Shown piece after piece: positions 36,587 to 45,729 of a stretch of 64,000 bases of DNA; the first letter of the stretch is position 1, and every line of letters begins with the position of its first letter. The notes beneath the pieces were generated by a model that saw only the letters and a list, made by a program, of their open reading frames with translations, ran no database searches and had not been told where the DNA came from. This stretch comes from Lacinutrix jangbogonensis. GTDB lineage: Bacteria; Bacteroidota; Bacteroidia; Flavobacteriales; Flavobacteriaceae. A program made the position numbers and the translations under genes. Location: contig NZ_JSWF01000027.1 of the NCBI RefSeq assembly GCF_000797445.1, forward strand, positions 1-64,000, written 5' to 3'.

Positions 36587-36620
36587 AAAAAACCCTCGTA
36601 ATCTATTGATTATGAGGGTT
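36587..36620 (-). terminator. Intrinsic terminator of the tmRNA gene
   Basis: A 13-bp stem (36591-36603 with 36608-36620, one G-T pair) and a 4-nt loop, followed on the minus strand by six U. It starts 3 bp beyond the mature 3' end of the tmRNA. Confidence 0.85.
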
Positions 36621-36622
36621 TG

Positions 36623-37014
36623 TGGAGTCGGAGAGAATCGAACTCTCGTCCAAACAAGTAAGAAAGTAGCTTTCTACACGTTTATTTTCTTCTTAGTTTT
36701 TCGAGTTTAAGCTGGTTAGAAAAAACCCACTTTAACCTTATCTTCTTAATCTCGAAAAGGCAACAAAGCAGTACCTAATCTAAGTTAATATTTACGATGT
36801 CTTAAATAGAACGCCATTAACTAAGGCTTTCTGGAGACATAAAGCTTGCTCACCTAGTGAGCCGAGGCTTAATCCTACTATAATTCGGATTAGGCAGCTA
36901 AAGCGTAGTTATTCTCGCCGTTTAAAAAGTTGACTTAGCCTTTTACGTGTTTCAAAATCATTACACGACGTGCTTACTAGTTAATTAATCTCGCTGTCAA
37001 AACCAGTCGACCCC
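36623..37014 (-). ncRNA. ssrA: Transfer-messenger RNA (tmRNA)
   Basis: About 392 nt. The 5' end GGGGTCGACTGGTTTTGACAG and the 3' TpsiC arm GAGAGTTCGATTCTC are diagnostic. GGGGUCG pairs with CGACUCC to form the acceptor stem, discriminator A at 36623. The tag frame at 36890-36919 encodes GENNYALAA and TAA, with resume codon GGC, the typical Bacteroidota tag. The bases after the discriminator read CAA, so the CCA end is not encoded and must be added. It rescues stalled ribosomes with SmpB. Confidence 0.95.
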
Positions 37015-37108
37015 ATTTAAATGAAACAGTGAATTTTTAATTTACAAAATTGAATTTATCCTGAACTCGTGTCAGAATCTCATCAATTATATTTCAAGTG
37101 TTTTTTTT

Positions 37109-37210
37109 ATAGCGTTACCCATTTCTGCTTTTAAGATCAAAAATGGGTCAGGCTTTCCGCTATATCTTTTGCTGAAAAAAGCAAAAGGATGCCGCTTCAA
37201 TCCTTAACGC
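37109..37210 (-). repeat. Dispersed intergenic repeat, copy B
   Basis: On the minus strand this runs GCGTTAAGGATTGAA, a hairpin (TTTTGCT/AGCAAAA), GAAAGCCTGACCC and ends GTAACGCTAT. Shorter relatives lie at 25213-25290 and 52208-52282. It occupies the 500-bp space between ssrA and the oxidoreductase gene, which otherwise holds no gene. Confidence 0.65.
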
Positions 37211-37515
37211 ATCTACCAAGAAACATTATAAAAAGCTTCAAGGACTGCAAAATTACTAAAAATATTAATTCAAAAGCCATACCAAACACCTTTTTTTATA
37301 GAATTCAACTAGACTTATTGTTTTAAACCGAAAAGTTTCGCTTTTGTGTTGTAATGAAGTTGTTTTTTATAAATATAGCATCGTTAAGTTGATAAAAAAG
37401 AGCAAAATTAGAATTCAAAATTGGGATTTTGCAGAAAAAGAAAAAGTCTAGTTCAGTTCATTTGCGAAACCCTAATTATAAAAGTATTTTAGCAGAAACA
37501 AACAGATCCTTCCAA

Positions 37516-38724
37516 ATGAAATTCGCCATAATTAAAGAACGTAAAAATCCACCAGATCGTCGTGTGGTTTTTTCTCCTCAAGATTTAACAACTTTAAAAA
37601 ATAAATTTTCTGATGCTGAGATTGTTGTAGAGTCTTCAGATATTCGTGTGTTTAGTGATTCAGATTATCAAGACTCGGGTATTAATGTTTCAGAAGATGT
37701 TTCAGATGCAGATGTTATGTTTGGTGTAAAAGAAGTGCCAATGGATGCTTTAATTCCCAATAAAAAGTATTTTTTCTTCAGTCATACTATTAAAAAACAA
37801 CCATATAATAGAACGCTTCTAAAAGCCGTTTTAACAAAAAACATCGAGCTATACGATCACGAAACAATTGTAAAGCAAAATGGAGCTAGGCTAATTGGTT
37901 TTGGACGTTATGCTGGTTTGGTTGGCGCATATAATGGGTTTAGAGCTTTAGGATTGCGTGATAAATTATTCAACTTACCAAAAGTAGAAACACTAAGAGA
38001 TCTTGATGCTGTGAAAGCGGAACTCGATAAAATAAAATTGCCTAATATTAAAATACTACTTACCGGAACAGGTAAAGTGGCTAAAGGCGCTAAAGAAATA
38101 TTAGATCATTTAAAAATAAAAGATATTAGTGATGCGTTATACTTAACAAGCGATTTTACAGAACCAGTATACTGTATGGTAGATGTTATGGAATATGCAA
38201 AACGAAAGGATGGTAAAGTAGGCGATAAGTTTGCCTTTTATAAGGATGCAACAAACTACGAAAGTAATTTTATGCCGTATGCAAAAGTAACAGATTTCTT
38301 TATTGCTGGTCATTTTTATGGCGATGGAGCCCCTTATTTGTTTACAAGAGCAGAGGCAAAGCATCCCGAATTTAAAATTAATTTGGTTGCCGATATTTCT
38401 TGCGATATCGATGGTCCTGTTGCAAGTACTATTAGACCTTCTACCATAGCAGATCCTTTTTATGGCTACGATGCGTTAACAGAAAAAGAAGTCGCTTTCG
38501 ACGCTAAAGGAGCTATTACAATGATGGCTGTAGATAATTTACCTTGCGAATTGCCAAAAGATGCAAGTGAAGGTTTTGGAGATATGTTTTTACAACATGT
38601 AATTCCTGCCTTTTTTAACAACGACGAGAATGGTATTTTAAAACGTGCTAGAATGACCACAAGTGAAGGTAAGCTAACACCACGTTTTGCCTATTTGCAA
38701 GATTTTGTAGATGGAAAAGAGTAG
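37516..38724 (+). CDS. NAD(P)-dependent oxidoreductase, saccharopine/alanine dehydrogenase N-terminal family
   Basis: A 402-residue protein with an AlaDH/PNT-type N-terminal domain (MKFAIIKERKNPPDRRVVFSP) and a Rossmann domain with ILLTGTGKVAKGAKEIL. It resembles the lysine-forming saccharopine dehydrogenases often annotated in Flavobacteriaceae, but the substrate is not proven. SCDIDGPVASTIRPSTI is a conserved block in this group. I start at the ATG at 37516, since the frame above it opens with TTG and its 29 extra residues are low-complexity and basic. An SDR follows 21 bp downstream. Confidence 0.82.
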   Translation: MKFAIIKERKNPPDRRVVFSPQDLTTLKNKFSDAEIVVESSDIRVFSDSDYQDSGINVSEDVSDADVMFGVKEVPMDALIPNKKYFFFSHTIKKQPYNRTLLKAVLTKNIELYDHETIVKQNGARLIGFGRYAGLVGAYNGFRALGLRDKLFNLPKVETLRDLDAVKAELDKIKLPNIKILLTGTGKVAKGAKEILDHLKIKDISDALYLTSDFTEPVYCMVDVMEYAKRKDGKVGDKFAFYKDATNYESNFMPYAKVTDFFIAGHFYGDGAPYLFTRAEAKHPEFKINLVADISCDIDGPVASTIRPSTIADPFYGYDALTEKEVAFDAKGAITMMAVDNLPCELPKDASEGFGDMFLQHVIPAFFNNDENGILKRARMTTSEGKLTPRFAYLQDFVDGKE

Positions 38725-38745
38725 TGCTAATTATATAAAGTAAAT

Positions 38746-39564
38746 ATGCAACAAACAGCAGTAGTAACTGGAGCAGCATCAGGTTTAGGATATGAGTTAA
38801 TGTTATTATTAGCTAAGGATAATTACAATTTAGTTCTAATAGATATAGATGAAGTAAAGTTAGAATTAATACAATCAGAACTTAAAAAAAACCACAGTTG
38901 TAATGTAAATATTATACCTGTCGATTTAAGTGAAAATAATAGTGCAGAAACTGTTTTTACTGCAATAAGAAATATTAAAATAGACGTTCTAGTTAATTGT
39001 GCGGGTTTTGGAGTTTATGGTTCTTTTATTAATACCAATTGGAAGCAAGAGTCTTCTATGTTAAATTTGCATATTATTACTATTACACATTTAACAAAAC
39101 TAGTTTTACAGGGCATGATTAAGCAGAATCAAGGAAAAGTGTTAAATGTATCATCAATAGCCGCATTTCAACCTGGTCCAATGATGGCTTTGTATTATGC
39201 TTCTAAATCTTATTTGCTTTCATTTTCTGAAGCGATAGCAAACGAACTTAAAGACACTGGAGTTTCTGTCACGGTGCTGTGTCCAGGCCCTACTAAAACG
39301 TGTTTTCAAGAAGTAGTGTCTAGCACATCTTCAGAAAATAAAATTGGTTTTAATATGGCTTGCCCTAAGGCAGTTGCCGCTTATGGTTATAAAGCAATGT
39401 TAAAAGGTCAAGTAGTTGCAATTCCAGGAGTACTTAATAAGATTTTAGCAAATTTGCCACGCTTTTTAACTAGAAACAGAACAACATCGATTGTTAGAAA
39501 GATTCAAGAAAAAAATAGAGAAAAAACTTCAAATACAGAAGTGTTAATAAACGAAGTTTTATAG
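38746..39564 (+). CDS. Short-chain dehydrogenase/reductase (DltE-like)
   Basis: A 272-residue SDR. TGAASGLGYEL binds cofactor, NCAGFGVYG and the catalytic SSIAAF and YYASKS (Tyr-x3-Lys) follow. The C-terminal 60 residues include CPGPTKTCFQ and a basic end, features seen in DltE-like or serine-dehydrogenase-like SDRs. Substrate unknown. It lies just after the oxidoreductase gene and is probably cotranscribed. Confidence 0.83.
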   Translation: MQQTAVVTGAASGLGYELMLLLAKDNYNLVLIDIDEVKLELIQSELKKNHSCNVNIIPVDLSENNSAETVFTAIRNIKIDVLVNCAGFGVYGSFINTNWKQESSMLNLHIITITHLTKLVLQGMIKQNQGKVLNVSSIAAFQPGPMMALYYASKSYLLSFSEAIANELKDTGVSVTVLCPGPTKTCFQEVVSSTSSENKIGFNMACPKAVAAYGYKAMLKGQVVAIPGVLNKILANLPRFLTRNRTTSIVRKIQEKNREKTSNTEVLINEVL

Positions 39565-39624
39565 ATTCTAAATTAGGAGATTTTAAATACTAGTTGTTAT
39601 ATTTATAGCGTTAAATAATAAATT

Positions 39625-42012
39625 ATGAAATTAATAAAATATGTATCCGTCTTAGCGTTATTATTTACGTTAGCATCTTGCGATAACGATAACAATATAC
39701 CTTTAAATGAAAGTACTGTAAGTGGAGAAACAAATCCGTTTTTACAAAATTTTGGAAATGCTATTCAAGCGCGGTTTATAGGAACAGTTGTAAACGAAGA
39801 AAATAACCCAATCGCTGGTGCTACTATTAACGTAGGTTCTGTGTTTGCAACTACAGATGCTAACGGCGTATTCTCAATAATTAGTGCCACGGTTTATGAG
39901 AAATTTGCCGATATTAAAGTCAGTAAATCAGGTTTTATAACTAGCTCACGCGCTTTAGTGCCAACAAATGGTGTAAACCAAATAAAAGTGATGTTGTTAG
40001 CTTTGGAACCAGTGGCGACTATATTTGCTGGTCAAGCACTAACTATAGATTTGCCCGATGGAACAGAAATAGATTTTACTGGAGATTTTACAAATCAATT
40101 TGGAGGACCATATCAAGGAGAAGTCGATATTATTCTTAAATCATTAAATGTAGATAATGATGATTTTCAACTTATGATGCCAGGGAATTTAACTGCAGAA
40201 AACACAGAAGGAGAGTTAAGAGTTTTAGAATCTTACGGAATGATTGCTGTAGAGCTAAGAGGAGAAGGAGGTGAAGTGTTAAATGTCTCTGCAGGAACCC
40301 CTACAATCATTAGAATTCCTATAGGTAGTAGCGTTACCAATCCGCCGGCTACAATTCCACTTTGGTATTTTGATATAGATAATGGGTATTGGAAAGAAGA
40401 AGGCTTTGCTACTTTAGAGGGGACAAGATACATTGGTGAAGTAACACATTTTAGTTTTTGGAACTGCGATGCACCTTTTGAAACGGTTGATTTTTGTATG
40501 ACAATTGTAAACGAAAGTGATAATCCTATTCCTAATATTTTAGTACAGTTAGAAAGAGATGCTTCTGGTTGGTCTTCTACAACTTCTGGTTATACAGATG
40601 AAAATGGATTAGTTTGTGGTTTAGCTCCAGCAAATGAAACACTAACATTAGTTATTCCAGATTTTGGGTGCTTGAATAATGATTTTTCAACTTCATTAGG
40701 GCCCTATTCTGAAGATCAAAATATTACAGTTACTGTTTCAGGTAGTTCTGTATTGATAACTAATTTTACAGCTACTTTTAACGATTGCAATGGTGCTGCT
40801 ATTACTAATGGGTATCTAGAACTGTTTTATAATAATCAGTCTCAAATAATACCAATTACAGATGGAGCCATTTCTCAGGTAATAGATTATTGTGCAACAG
40901 ATAATTTTTATTCTATTCAAGCTGTAGATTTAACTAACAGTCAGTCTACTGCAGTTTTTAGTGGAAACTTTACAGTACCAAATACTGACTTAGGAACCGA
41001 AATGTCCTGTGTAGATATCATAGATACCGATGCTGATGGTGTTTTTGATATAGACGAAGATAGAAACGGAAATAATAATTTTGATGATGATGATACTGAT
41101 GCTGATGGCACACCAGATTATCAAGATGAAGACGATGAAGGTGATGGCATAAATACAGCAGATGAAGATGCCAATAACGATGGGAATCCAAGGAATGATG
41201 ATACTGATGATGATGGTGCTCCAGATTATTTAGACGATATTGATAACAATTTAAATATCAGTTTAAATGTTTTTAATGCTGAAGTCTATGAGGTGGGTTG
41301 TGATATGAACACGTATATCTATGACTTTTCAATTTATTATGAAAACGGCAATTTCCCAAATTTCACTTTTGGTTATTATGAAACTTTTATCGATGCAGAA
41401 AGTGAAACAAATCAATTATCGATGCCTTATACAGCGTTATCTGCAACTTCTATATATGTAAGAGTAACAAGTATCATTACAAATCAAAATACTGTTGCTA
41501 TAATTACTTTATTGGGTTACCAGGATAGCGATCAAGACGGATTGTTTGATTGTGAAGAAATTGGCGGTCTTGACTTTTTTGATTCTTCATGTAATCCAAA
41601 CGGAAATATAACAGACCCTAATAATGCAGATACTGATGGTGATGGTTTTAATGATTGTTTAGAATCTAATTTTGGATCAGATCCAAATGATGAAAATAGC
41701 GTACCAATTAGCCCTATAATTACCGTGAATGATCTTACTGTTACAGAAGGCGATGAAGGCACTGTAACGGTTACTTTATCTAGTCCGGCAATAGATACTA
41801 TAGAATTGACTCCGTCATTTGGAGCAAGTGATGTCATTGTTTTAACAGCAATCTTTATTTCTCCTGGGGAATCTTCAGGTAGTTTAGTTCTTGTTGCTAC
41901 AGAAGATACTGTAATAGAAGGAACCGAAACCACTTCCATTACATTTAATATTGATCAAGGTACAGTAGATTCTATAATTCCAGGAACACTTACAATTCTA
42001 GATAACGATTAG
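39625..42012 (+). CDS. Large lipoprotein with carboxypeptidase-like, TSP3 and Calx-beta-like domains
   Basis: A 795-residue lipoprotein (LASC, Cys19). Order: a carboxypeptidase regulatory-like beta sandwich at about residues 50-120 (GTVVNEENNPIAGATINVG), a second such unit near residue 290-360, then Asp-rich thrombospondin type 3 repeats at about 470-540 (DTDADGVFDIDED, DTDADGTPDYQDEDD, DTDDDGAPDYLDD) and near 640-695, and a C-terminal Calx-beta-like domain (VTEGDEGTVTVTLSSPA). These bind calcium. There is no type A sorting domain. It is probably a surface or periplasmic structural protein. It is ended by a terminator at 42032-42060. Confidence 0.78.
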   Translation: MKLIKYVSVLALLFTLASCDNDNNIPLNESTVSGETNPFLQNFGNAIQARFIGTVVNEENNPIAGATINVGSVFATTDANGVFSIISATVYEKFADIKVSKSGFITSSRALVPTNGVNQIKVMLLALEPVATIFAGQALTIDLPDGTEIDFTGDFTNQFGGPYQGEVDIILKSLNVDNDDFQLMMPGNLTAENTEGELRVLESYGMIAVELRGEGGEVLNVSAGTPTIIRIPIGSSVTNPPATIPLWYFDIDNGYWKEEGFATLEGTRYIGEVTHFSFWNCDAPFETVDFCMTIVNESDNPIPNILVQLERDASGWSSTTSGYTDENGLVCGLAPANETLTLVIPDFGCLNNDFSTSLGPYSEDQNITVTVSGSSVLITNFTATFNDCNGAAITNGYLELFYNNQSQIIPITDGAISQVIDYCATDNFYSIQAVDLTNSQSTAVFSGNFTVPNTDLGTEMSCVDIIDTDADGVFDIDEDRNGNNNFDDDDTDADGTPDYQDEDDEGDGINTADEDANNDGNPRNDDTDDDGAPDYLDDIDNNLNISLNVFNAEVYEVGCDMNTYIYDFSIYYENGNFPNFTFGYYETFIDAESETNQLSMPYTALSATSIYVRVTSIITNQNTVAIITLLGYQDSDQDGLFDCEEIGGLDFFDSSCNPNGNITDPNNADTDGDGFNDCLESNFGSDPNDENSVPISPIITVNDLTVTEGDEGTVTVTLSSPAIDTIELTPSFGASDVIVLTAIFISPGESSGSLVLVATEDTVIEGTETTSITFNIDQGTVDSIIPGTLTILDND

Positions 42013-42031
42013 AGAGTTAAAATTAATTAAA

Positions 42032-42060
42032 AAAGAGGTGCTTTTGAGTACCTCTTTTTT
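42032..42060 (+). terminator. Rho-independent terminator
   Basis: Stem AAAGAGGT/ACCTCTTT with a 10-nt loop and a T run. The A run before the stem allows it to work for the converging tlpA-like gene as well. Confidence 0.75.
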
Positions 42061-42081
42061 GTTATAATAAATTCAATATCC

Positions 42082-43971
42082 TTAAGACTTCAACAGATCT
42101 ATCATCATATCCATTTCTTGTTTTAGCTTATCGTTATTTCCATTAAAACCAACAGCTCTAAAATTTATTTTTCCACTTGGACCAATAATTATTTTAGTTG
42201 GTATTCCTGTAATGCCGTATTTTTTAGCCACTTCATAATCGTTACTATCTTTAACTTTTCCGTCAATTAAAACATGGAAATCGTAGTTATTGTCTGTTAT
42301 AAATTTAGCAACATCTTTTTCTCTGTTTTTGCCATCTTCAAAAGTATCTACAAATAGTAACACTACATCTTCGTTGTCTTTATATTTTTCTACAACTTGC
42401 TGCATACTTGGGAAAGACGCTTTACAAGGGCCACACCAAGTTGCCCAGAAATCTAAAATCACCGTTTTTCCTTTTAAACTTGCTAATGCAATGTCTTCGC
42501 CATCTAAGTTTTTAAGTGTAAACTGTGGTGCGTCTTCATCAAGCATAGATTCTTTGAGTTCTGCTAATTCTCTATCATGATTTATTTTGTCGATACCAGA
42601 AAGAATAGTTTCAAAATCTTTAGCGTCTGGGTTTAGAGAAGAGTATGCAGTTTTGTACGCCGCTTTCATTTTACTAGAACCATTGCCTTCACTTAAAAAT
42701 GCTTTTGCTTTATCGGTAGCTAACTTATATTGCTTGTCTGTTACTAAAAATTCAATATAGCGATCGTTTACATCACTACTTCTACCATCACCAATGGCTT
42801 CAGCTTGGTATTTAATAGCTTCTTTAATGTTGCCTAATTTGTATTGCAGTAAAGCATAAGTATCAGCATACATGCTGTATGTGCTTTCCATACTTTTTAC
42901 GTATTGCTTTTCTGTATAGTACGTTGGTTTATTAGCGACATCTTTTTTAGCTTCCATTAGTAAATCTAAAGAGGTTTTAGAAAGTTGTGAAGCCATTTCC
43001 ATATTTTCACCTTTTTCTGCAGCTGGCCAAGCGACACTATTATAAAGTCCTGCTTTATCACTAGCGCCTTTAATTTTACTAGCATAAGTTTTAAAGCCTT
43101 CGTGGTCTCCTGCTTTAAACTTTTCAACAGCTATAGCTCTTGCAGCATAAGATAGAGAAGGGATCACACCAAAAGAAGTTTCTATTGTATTAAAAACAGT
43201 CTCTTTTTCTGCTAGTGTTTTTGCATCATAAAAATTGTCCATTAAGGATGCTTGTTTTAATTTTCCTTTTGGAAATTTTGTCATTGCAATCTCAGCTATC
43301 GAATCTAAACCTTTTGTGTTTCTTAGGTTTCCGTAAATGTTTCGTATTTGACTATAGTCTTCTTCAGATAATTCTTTTTTAGAAGCTAATTCTGCCAACA
43401 TTGTACTTGCTAATGCTTTTCCTTTTTTGCTATCACTTCTTATCACATTGCTTAAATACCTAATACCCCAAAGTGCTTTAAGTTCTGGGTTTGCAGTAAG
43501 ATCGGCTTCCATTGCTTCTGCTAACGCATCTGCATCGCCTTCTAATCCATAGCTTTGGCCATTGCCAGATCTAAAGGCTTCTATACTAGAATTACTTCCA
43601 ATAATAGCATTTCCGGCCTTATCTAAAACAGGAAATAGATAGCCTTTTTTATCATTATTTAAATAGTCTCCATCTACCTTTAAATTTAAAGCAATAGCAG
43701 AAACAGAATCTGGAATTGAAAGTGTTGCTTTACCATTTTCGAAATCTAAATCGTACGGATAGGCTTTGTAGCCATTAAGCATATAGTAAAGACCTTCCAT
43801 GTTTTTGTCTTCACCATTATACGTAATCGTAATTGGTTTATTATGTGTTACTACATCTGTGGACATTTCAAAATCTCCTATTGTTAACGTATTTACAATT
43901 TCTTTTTCTTCCGTTTTACAAGAAAAAACAAGGAGCACTAAAAGTAATAAGCCAGCTGGTAAATGTTTCAT
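42082..43971 (-). CDS. TlpA-like disulfide lipoprotein with N-terminal helical region
   Basis: A 629-residue lipoprotein (LVFSC, Cys18). Residues about 20-110 are a beta domain (ITYNGEDKNMEGLYYML), residues about 130-470 a long helical, TPR-like region, and residues 490-629 a TlpA/ResA thioredoxin domain with active site WATWCGPC and cis-Pro segment GITGIPTKIIIG. It probably reduces disulfides in the periplasm, with the helical part acting as a partner-binding region. The second gene of its kind here is at 31511. Confidence 0.85.
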   Translation of the reverse strand: MKHLPAGLLLLVLLVFSCKTEEKEIVNTLTIGDFEMSTDVVTHNKPITITYNGEDKNMEGLYYMLNGYKAYPYDLDFENGKATLSIPDSVSAIALNLKVDGDYLNNDKKGYLFPVLDKAGNAIIGSNSSIEAFRSGNGQSYGLEGDADALAEAMEADLTANPELKALWGIRYLSNVIRSDSKKGKALASTMLAELASKKELSEEDYSQIRNIYGNLRNTKGLDSIAEIAMTKFPKGKLKQASLMDNFYDAKTLAEKETVFNTIETSFGVIPSLSYAARAIAVEKFKAGDHEGFKTYASKIKGASDKAGLYNSVAWPAAEKGENMEMASQLSKTSLDLLMEAKKDVANKPTYYTEKQYVKSMESTYSMYADTYALLQYKLGNIKEAIKYQAEAIGDGRSSDVNDRYIEFLVTDKQYKLATDKAKAFLSEGNGSSKMKAAYKTAYSSLNPDAKDFETILSGIDKINHDRELAELKESMLDEDAPQFTLKNLDGEDIALASLKGKTVILDFWATWCGPCKASFPSMQQVVEKYKDNEDVVLLFVDTFEDGKNREKDVAKFITDNNYDFHVLIDGKVKDSNDYEVAKKYGITGIPTKIIIGPSGKINFRAVGFNGNNDKLKQEMDMMIDLLKS

Positions 43972-44033
43972 TTTTTATGTTTTTAGTGTTTATTTATTTC
44001 TATAAAATTAGCAAAAGGAAAATTAACAATGTA

Positions 44034-44759
44034 TTAATTAAATGTATTATTTTGATTTTTAGTGTTTAAACGTTTAAAAATAGAATATCCAAGTTGAAGA
44101 AATAGGCCAAACGAGACTGTAAATAACCAAACTTCTTTATTCGTAGTAGGATGAAGCACCATGTCGAAAATGGCCCTAAACAGTTGAAGCGGATCGCTTA
44201 GTATTTCCCATGAATTATAGCGTAAAAAACGACCAATATAAACACCAAAGGCGGACAAGTAAATGGTAGTTATAATTAGAGTTTTAGCTATTTTTTGGTT
44301 AAAAAAATCGAGCAATGCCCTTTTCATCTGAAATAAAGAAAAATAGAATAATAACATACCTGTAATGGCGAACGCGCTAATGACTAAAGTGTCTATCCAA
44401 ATGTTTTTAAAACTGCTTTTACTTAAATGAAACAAATCGGTAATTATATAGGGCGCATTGGGTAAAAATGCTAGCCAAATAGCAAAAATGAAAAAGAAAC
44501 TAATTTTATATGTTTTCTTTGTCTCTGATAAATACATTGTAATTACATAAGGAATAATGGCTAAGAATACATTCCATACCAAAAAAAGATAATACAAGGT
44601 TTTGGTTATTGAAATTCTTATAAATAGCAGGCCAAAGCTAAAAAGCATCAATAGAAAGATAATAGGAATTGATTGCTCGCTTTTTGGAAATAGAAAGCTA
44701 TTTATATTAGGCACACCAATCTTTTTGATCAATTTGAGTTCGTGAATCTTAGATTTCAT
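44034..44759 (-). CDS. DUF1361 membrane protein
   Basis: A 241-residue protein with about six membrane segments. The block LAFLPNAPYIITDLFHLSK and a later YIGRFLRYNSW are diagnostic of DUF1361. Function is unknown. It overlaps the DUF2809 gene by 11 bp, so translation is likely coupled. It is the last gene of the minus-strand block 44.0-49.4 kb. Confidence 0.87.
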   Translation of the reverse strand: MKSKIHELKLIKKIGVPNINSFLFPKSEQSIPIIFLLMLFSFGLLFIRISITKTLYYLFLVWNVFLAIIPYVITMYLSETKKTYKISFFFIFAIWLAFLPNAPYIITDLFHLSKSSFKNIWIDTLVISAFAITGMLLFYFSLFQMKRALLDFFNQKIAKTLIITTIYLSAFGVYIGRFLRYNSWEILSDPLQLFRAIFDMVLHPTTNKEVWLFTVSFGLFLQLGYSIFKRLNTKNQNNTFN

Positions 44760-45141
44760 TTTTAATGTGTTTTTTGTTAATGATTATATCTGTAATCAAA
44801 GCGAATACAGCACCTAAAGTATAAGCGATGAGGTCCTGAATACTAAAGAAGGTTCCAAAAATTATAGCAATTAACCTGTTGTCTCTTAAATTAAGAAAGT
44901 CTAGAATGTTTGCCAATTGTAATAACTCGATTGCAAATGCAATTAATAGCACAATTATAGCGAGTGGCATAGGTTTAATTTTTATAAAGCTTTTAATAAA
45001 AGAGTACAATAGGATTACCACTAGAAAGTCTCCAAAAGTGTGCCGTATAAATCCGCCTTTTAATAGCAGTGCAATGGCAATTTCTATAAGCAGTAAAGTG
45101 TAAAATACGGCGAAGTAATAGGGTTGAAATGTCGTTTTCAT
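44749..45141 (-). CDS. DUF2809 membrane protein
   Basis: A 130-residue protein with four membrane segments, starting MKTTFQPYYFAVFYTLLL. GGFIRHTFGDFLVVILLY and LRDNRLIAIIFGTFFSIQDLIAYTLGA match DUF2809. The frame extends 39 codons further upstream, but that extension is the out-of-frame tail of the broken sanA-like gene, so I start at 45141. No function is known. Confidence 0.82.
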   Translation of the reverse strand: MKTTFQPYYFAVFYTLLLIEIAIALLLKGGFIRHTFGDFLVVILLYSFIKSFIKIKPMPLAIIVLLIAFAIELLQLANILDFLNLRDNRLIAIIFGTFFSIQDLIAYTLGAVFALITDIIINKKHIKNEI

Positions 45142-45232
45142 ATTTTTTTTAATTTTGATAGTAATAGGTTGTTCGTTTTTGGTGTTTCTTTTATAGGAGA
45201 AAATCTTTAGAAGGCACGTTTCATAGTATTGC

Positions 45233-45728
45233 TCATTTTTTAGCGAAGTAAATAGCACGTTCGTTATGAAACTTTTGAGAAATAATAGTGCACTTGGTTA
45301 AACTGAAAATTTTTTAGCTCTAAGCATAGAATCTAAGGTTCTAAAACCAGCGTAGTCCAGTAAAATTTTATGTTCGGGAATCGCTTTTGAAATTAAATCG
45401 TTTTTAAAATCTAAAGGTTCATCGTCGTCTTTTCTACTATTGTCTCCACTTATTAAAACAAATTCAGTTTTGCCCGCTTTATAAAATTTTCAGCGGCTTC
45501 AAGGCTGTATTTGTAATATAAATTAATACGATTTTCATTGTTGAATGTGCTTGCTTCTATTACTAATTCAATCTTATTTTTAGGCGCTTTTTCTATTTTT
45601 GAAAACGTTTTATCGTCAGTATTAAAAATAAAGATACAGTTACATATTACTGCGAATGTTACTATAAGCAAAGTGATTATAGTTAGTCTTTTTGTATATG
45701 CAATAAGTTTATTTTCATTCTTTTTCAT
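45233..45728 (-). pseudogene. SanA/YdcF-like (DUF218) protein, decayed
   Basis: The intact reading frame ends after 91 residues, but the next frame continues with KTEFVLISGDNSRKDDDEPL and LDYAGFRTLDSMLRAKK, and a third with TIISQKFHNERAIYFAKK. These are the signature blocks of the SanA/YdcF membrane-envelope family. The breaks are repaired by one added base in the T4 run at 45483-45486 and one in the T6 run at 45310-45315 (plus-strand coordinates). The usual C-terminal third is also missing. The N-terminal membrane segment (LTIITLLIVTFAVICNCIF) survives. It is a pseudogene, not a working gene. Confidence 0.8.
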
Positions 45729-45729
45729 A

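Noticed and set aside
36587-37014. Possible tRNA genes beside ssrA
   Set aside because: The tRNA-like pieces at the two ends are halves of the tmRNA, joined by the GENNYALAA frame.
37429-37515. 29-residue N-terminal extension of the oxidoreductase
   Set aside because: It begins with TTG, is basic and low-complexity, and the internal ATG gives the conserved MKFAIIKERK start.
45142-45258. Upstream extension of the DUF2809 frame
   Set aside because: It reads through the remains of the sanA-like gene in another frame and lacks family similarity. The ATG at 45141 gives the conserved N-terminus.
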